A stretch of DNA of 64,000 nt, from assembly GCA_041905405.1 (NCBI GenBank), contig JAYRLC010000008.1, positions 57,010-121,009 of the forward strand, read 5' to 3'. Shown in pieces: positions 63,873 through 64,000 of the stretch. Below the pieces are notes generated by a model. It was given only the letters and a program-made list of their open reading frames with translations. It did no database searches and had not been told where the DNA came from. Both the position numbers and the translations under genes were made by a program. This DNA is from RAM1 sp041905405 (GTDB taxonomy: Bacteria; Pseudomonadota; Gammaproteobacteria; Burkholderiales; Burkholderiaceae_C). Positions within the stretch are counted from its first letter, which is position 1. Each line of letters begins with the position of its first letter.

Positions 63873-64000
63873 GTGTGAAGAGTCAAGAGGTTGTTGCGTG
63901 ACCGCTTGAGTCTGGACATGGGAGAGATGCCGCCGATGCCCTGGTGAGGGCGATGCCAGTTGTAGTGGTGATTCCAGTAGTCCAGGGCAGCCGTGCGCTC
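63869..64000 (-). mobile_element. 3' end of an IS481-type transposase and insertion element
   Basis: A minus-strand frame runs in from the right edge and stops at 63869. It encodes ALDYWNHHYNWHRPHQGI and PMSRLKRSRNN, the C-terminal end of IS481-family transposases with the conserved YNxxRPH of the DDE enzyme. The likely element tip is TGTGAAGAG at 63874, so the stop codon seems to come from the flanking esterase sequence. The element lies against the esterase stop and does not disrupt it. Confidence 0.8.

Overview
The window is high-GC, densely packed, mostly two-strand bacterial chromosome. Gene content and order point to a betaproteobacterium of the Burkholderiales, most likely family Comamonadaceae (Acidovorax-like). 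Supporting signs are mdh/citE-like/acnB/acnA clustering beside a divergent regulator, DUF3579 beside argD-argF, the hda-HAD-pcnB-folK string, several Bug-type binding proteins, and GC-rich intergenic hairpin repeats. The genus is an inference. No rRNA, tRNA or CRISPR array was seen.

Layout. 1-10.6 kb: TCA-cycle block (start of a divergent gene, mdh, citrate-lyase-like gene, exported protein, acnB, an XRE regulator, acnA, FAD monooxygenase). 10.7-15.7 kb: tryptophan-to-anthranilate operon kynB-kynU-kynA, followed on the same strand by an unusual HTH/ATPase/STAS-like protein, plus a YkgJ-type gene and an unknown glycosyltransferase-like gene. 15.7-19.9 kb: OmpR-type two-component system divergent from an S9 lipoprotein peptidase. 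19.9-24.5 kb: argD-argF, DUF3579, a chemoreceptor, rpsT. 24.6-33.4 kb: housekeeping genes (murJ, SirB1-like, ParA-like, cation/proton antiporter, hda, HAD phosphatase, pcnB, folK).

33.4-42.3 kb: accessory-looking but chromosomal genes: VOC protein, a close AAC(6')-Ib-type acetyltransferase, MOSC protein, a YCII-GNAT fusion, an orphan ATP-synthase c subunit, a MITE-like hairpin element, a five-haem cytochrome, ferredoxin, DUF808 protein and a methyltransferase. 42.3-46.2 kb: a four-gene chorismate-related operon (chorismate mutase or PchB-like, periplasmic binding protein, TrpE-like protein with a degenerate amidotransferase domain, exported DUF4864 protein) behind a clean palindrome. 46.3-48.5 kb: two paralogous, atypical L,D-transpeptidase-like proteins around a small exported protein, then a 180-bp inverted-repeat element. 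48.6-56.7 kb: Nudix, SDR, serine hydrolase, gshA, prolyl hydroxylase, RaiA/HPF, aspartoacylase-like, SRPBCC and phasin-like genes. 56.7-60.3 kb: Rieske oxygenase, ferredoxin and Bug protein under a divergent LysR regulator. 60.2-64 kb: a large histidine kinase, a second-copy-type infA, a carboxylesterase and the edge of an IS481-type element.

The points most worth following are the chorismate operon, the chromosomal AAC(6')-Ib-like gene, the orphan atpE beside a hairpin element, the HTH-ATPase-STAS protein behind the kyn operon, and a 12-bp palindrome shared by the mdh and DUF3579 upstream regions.
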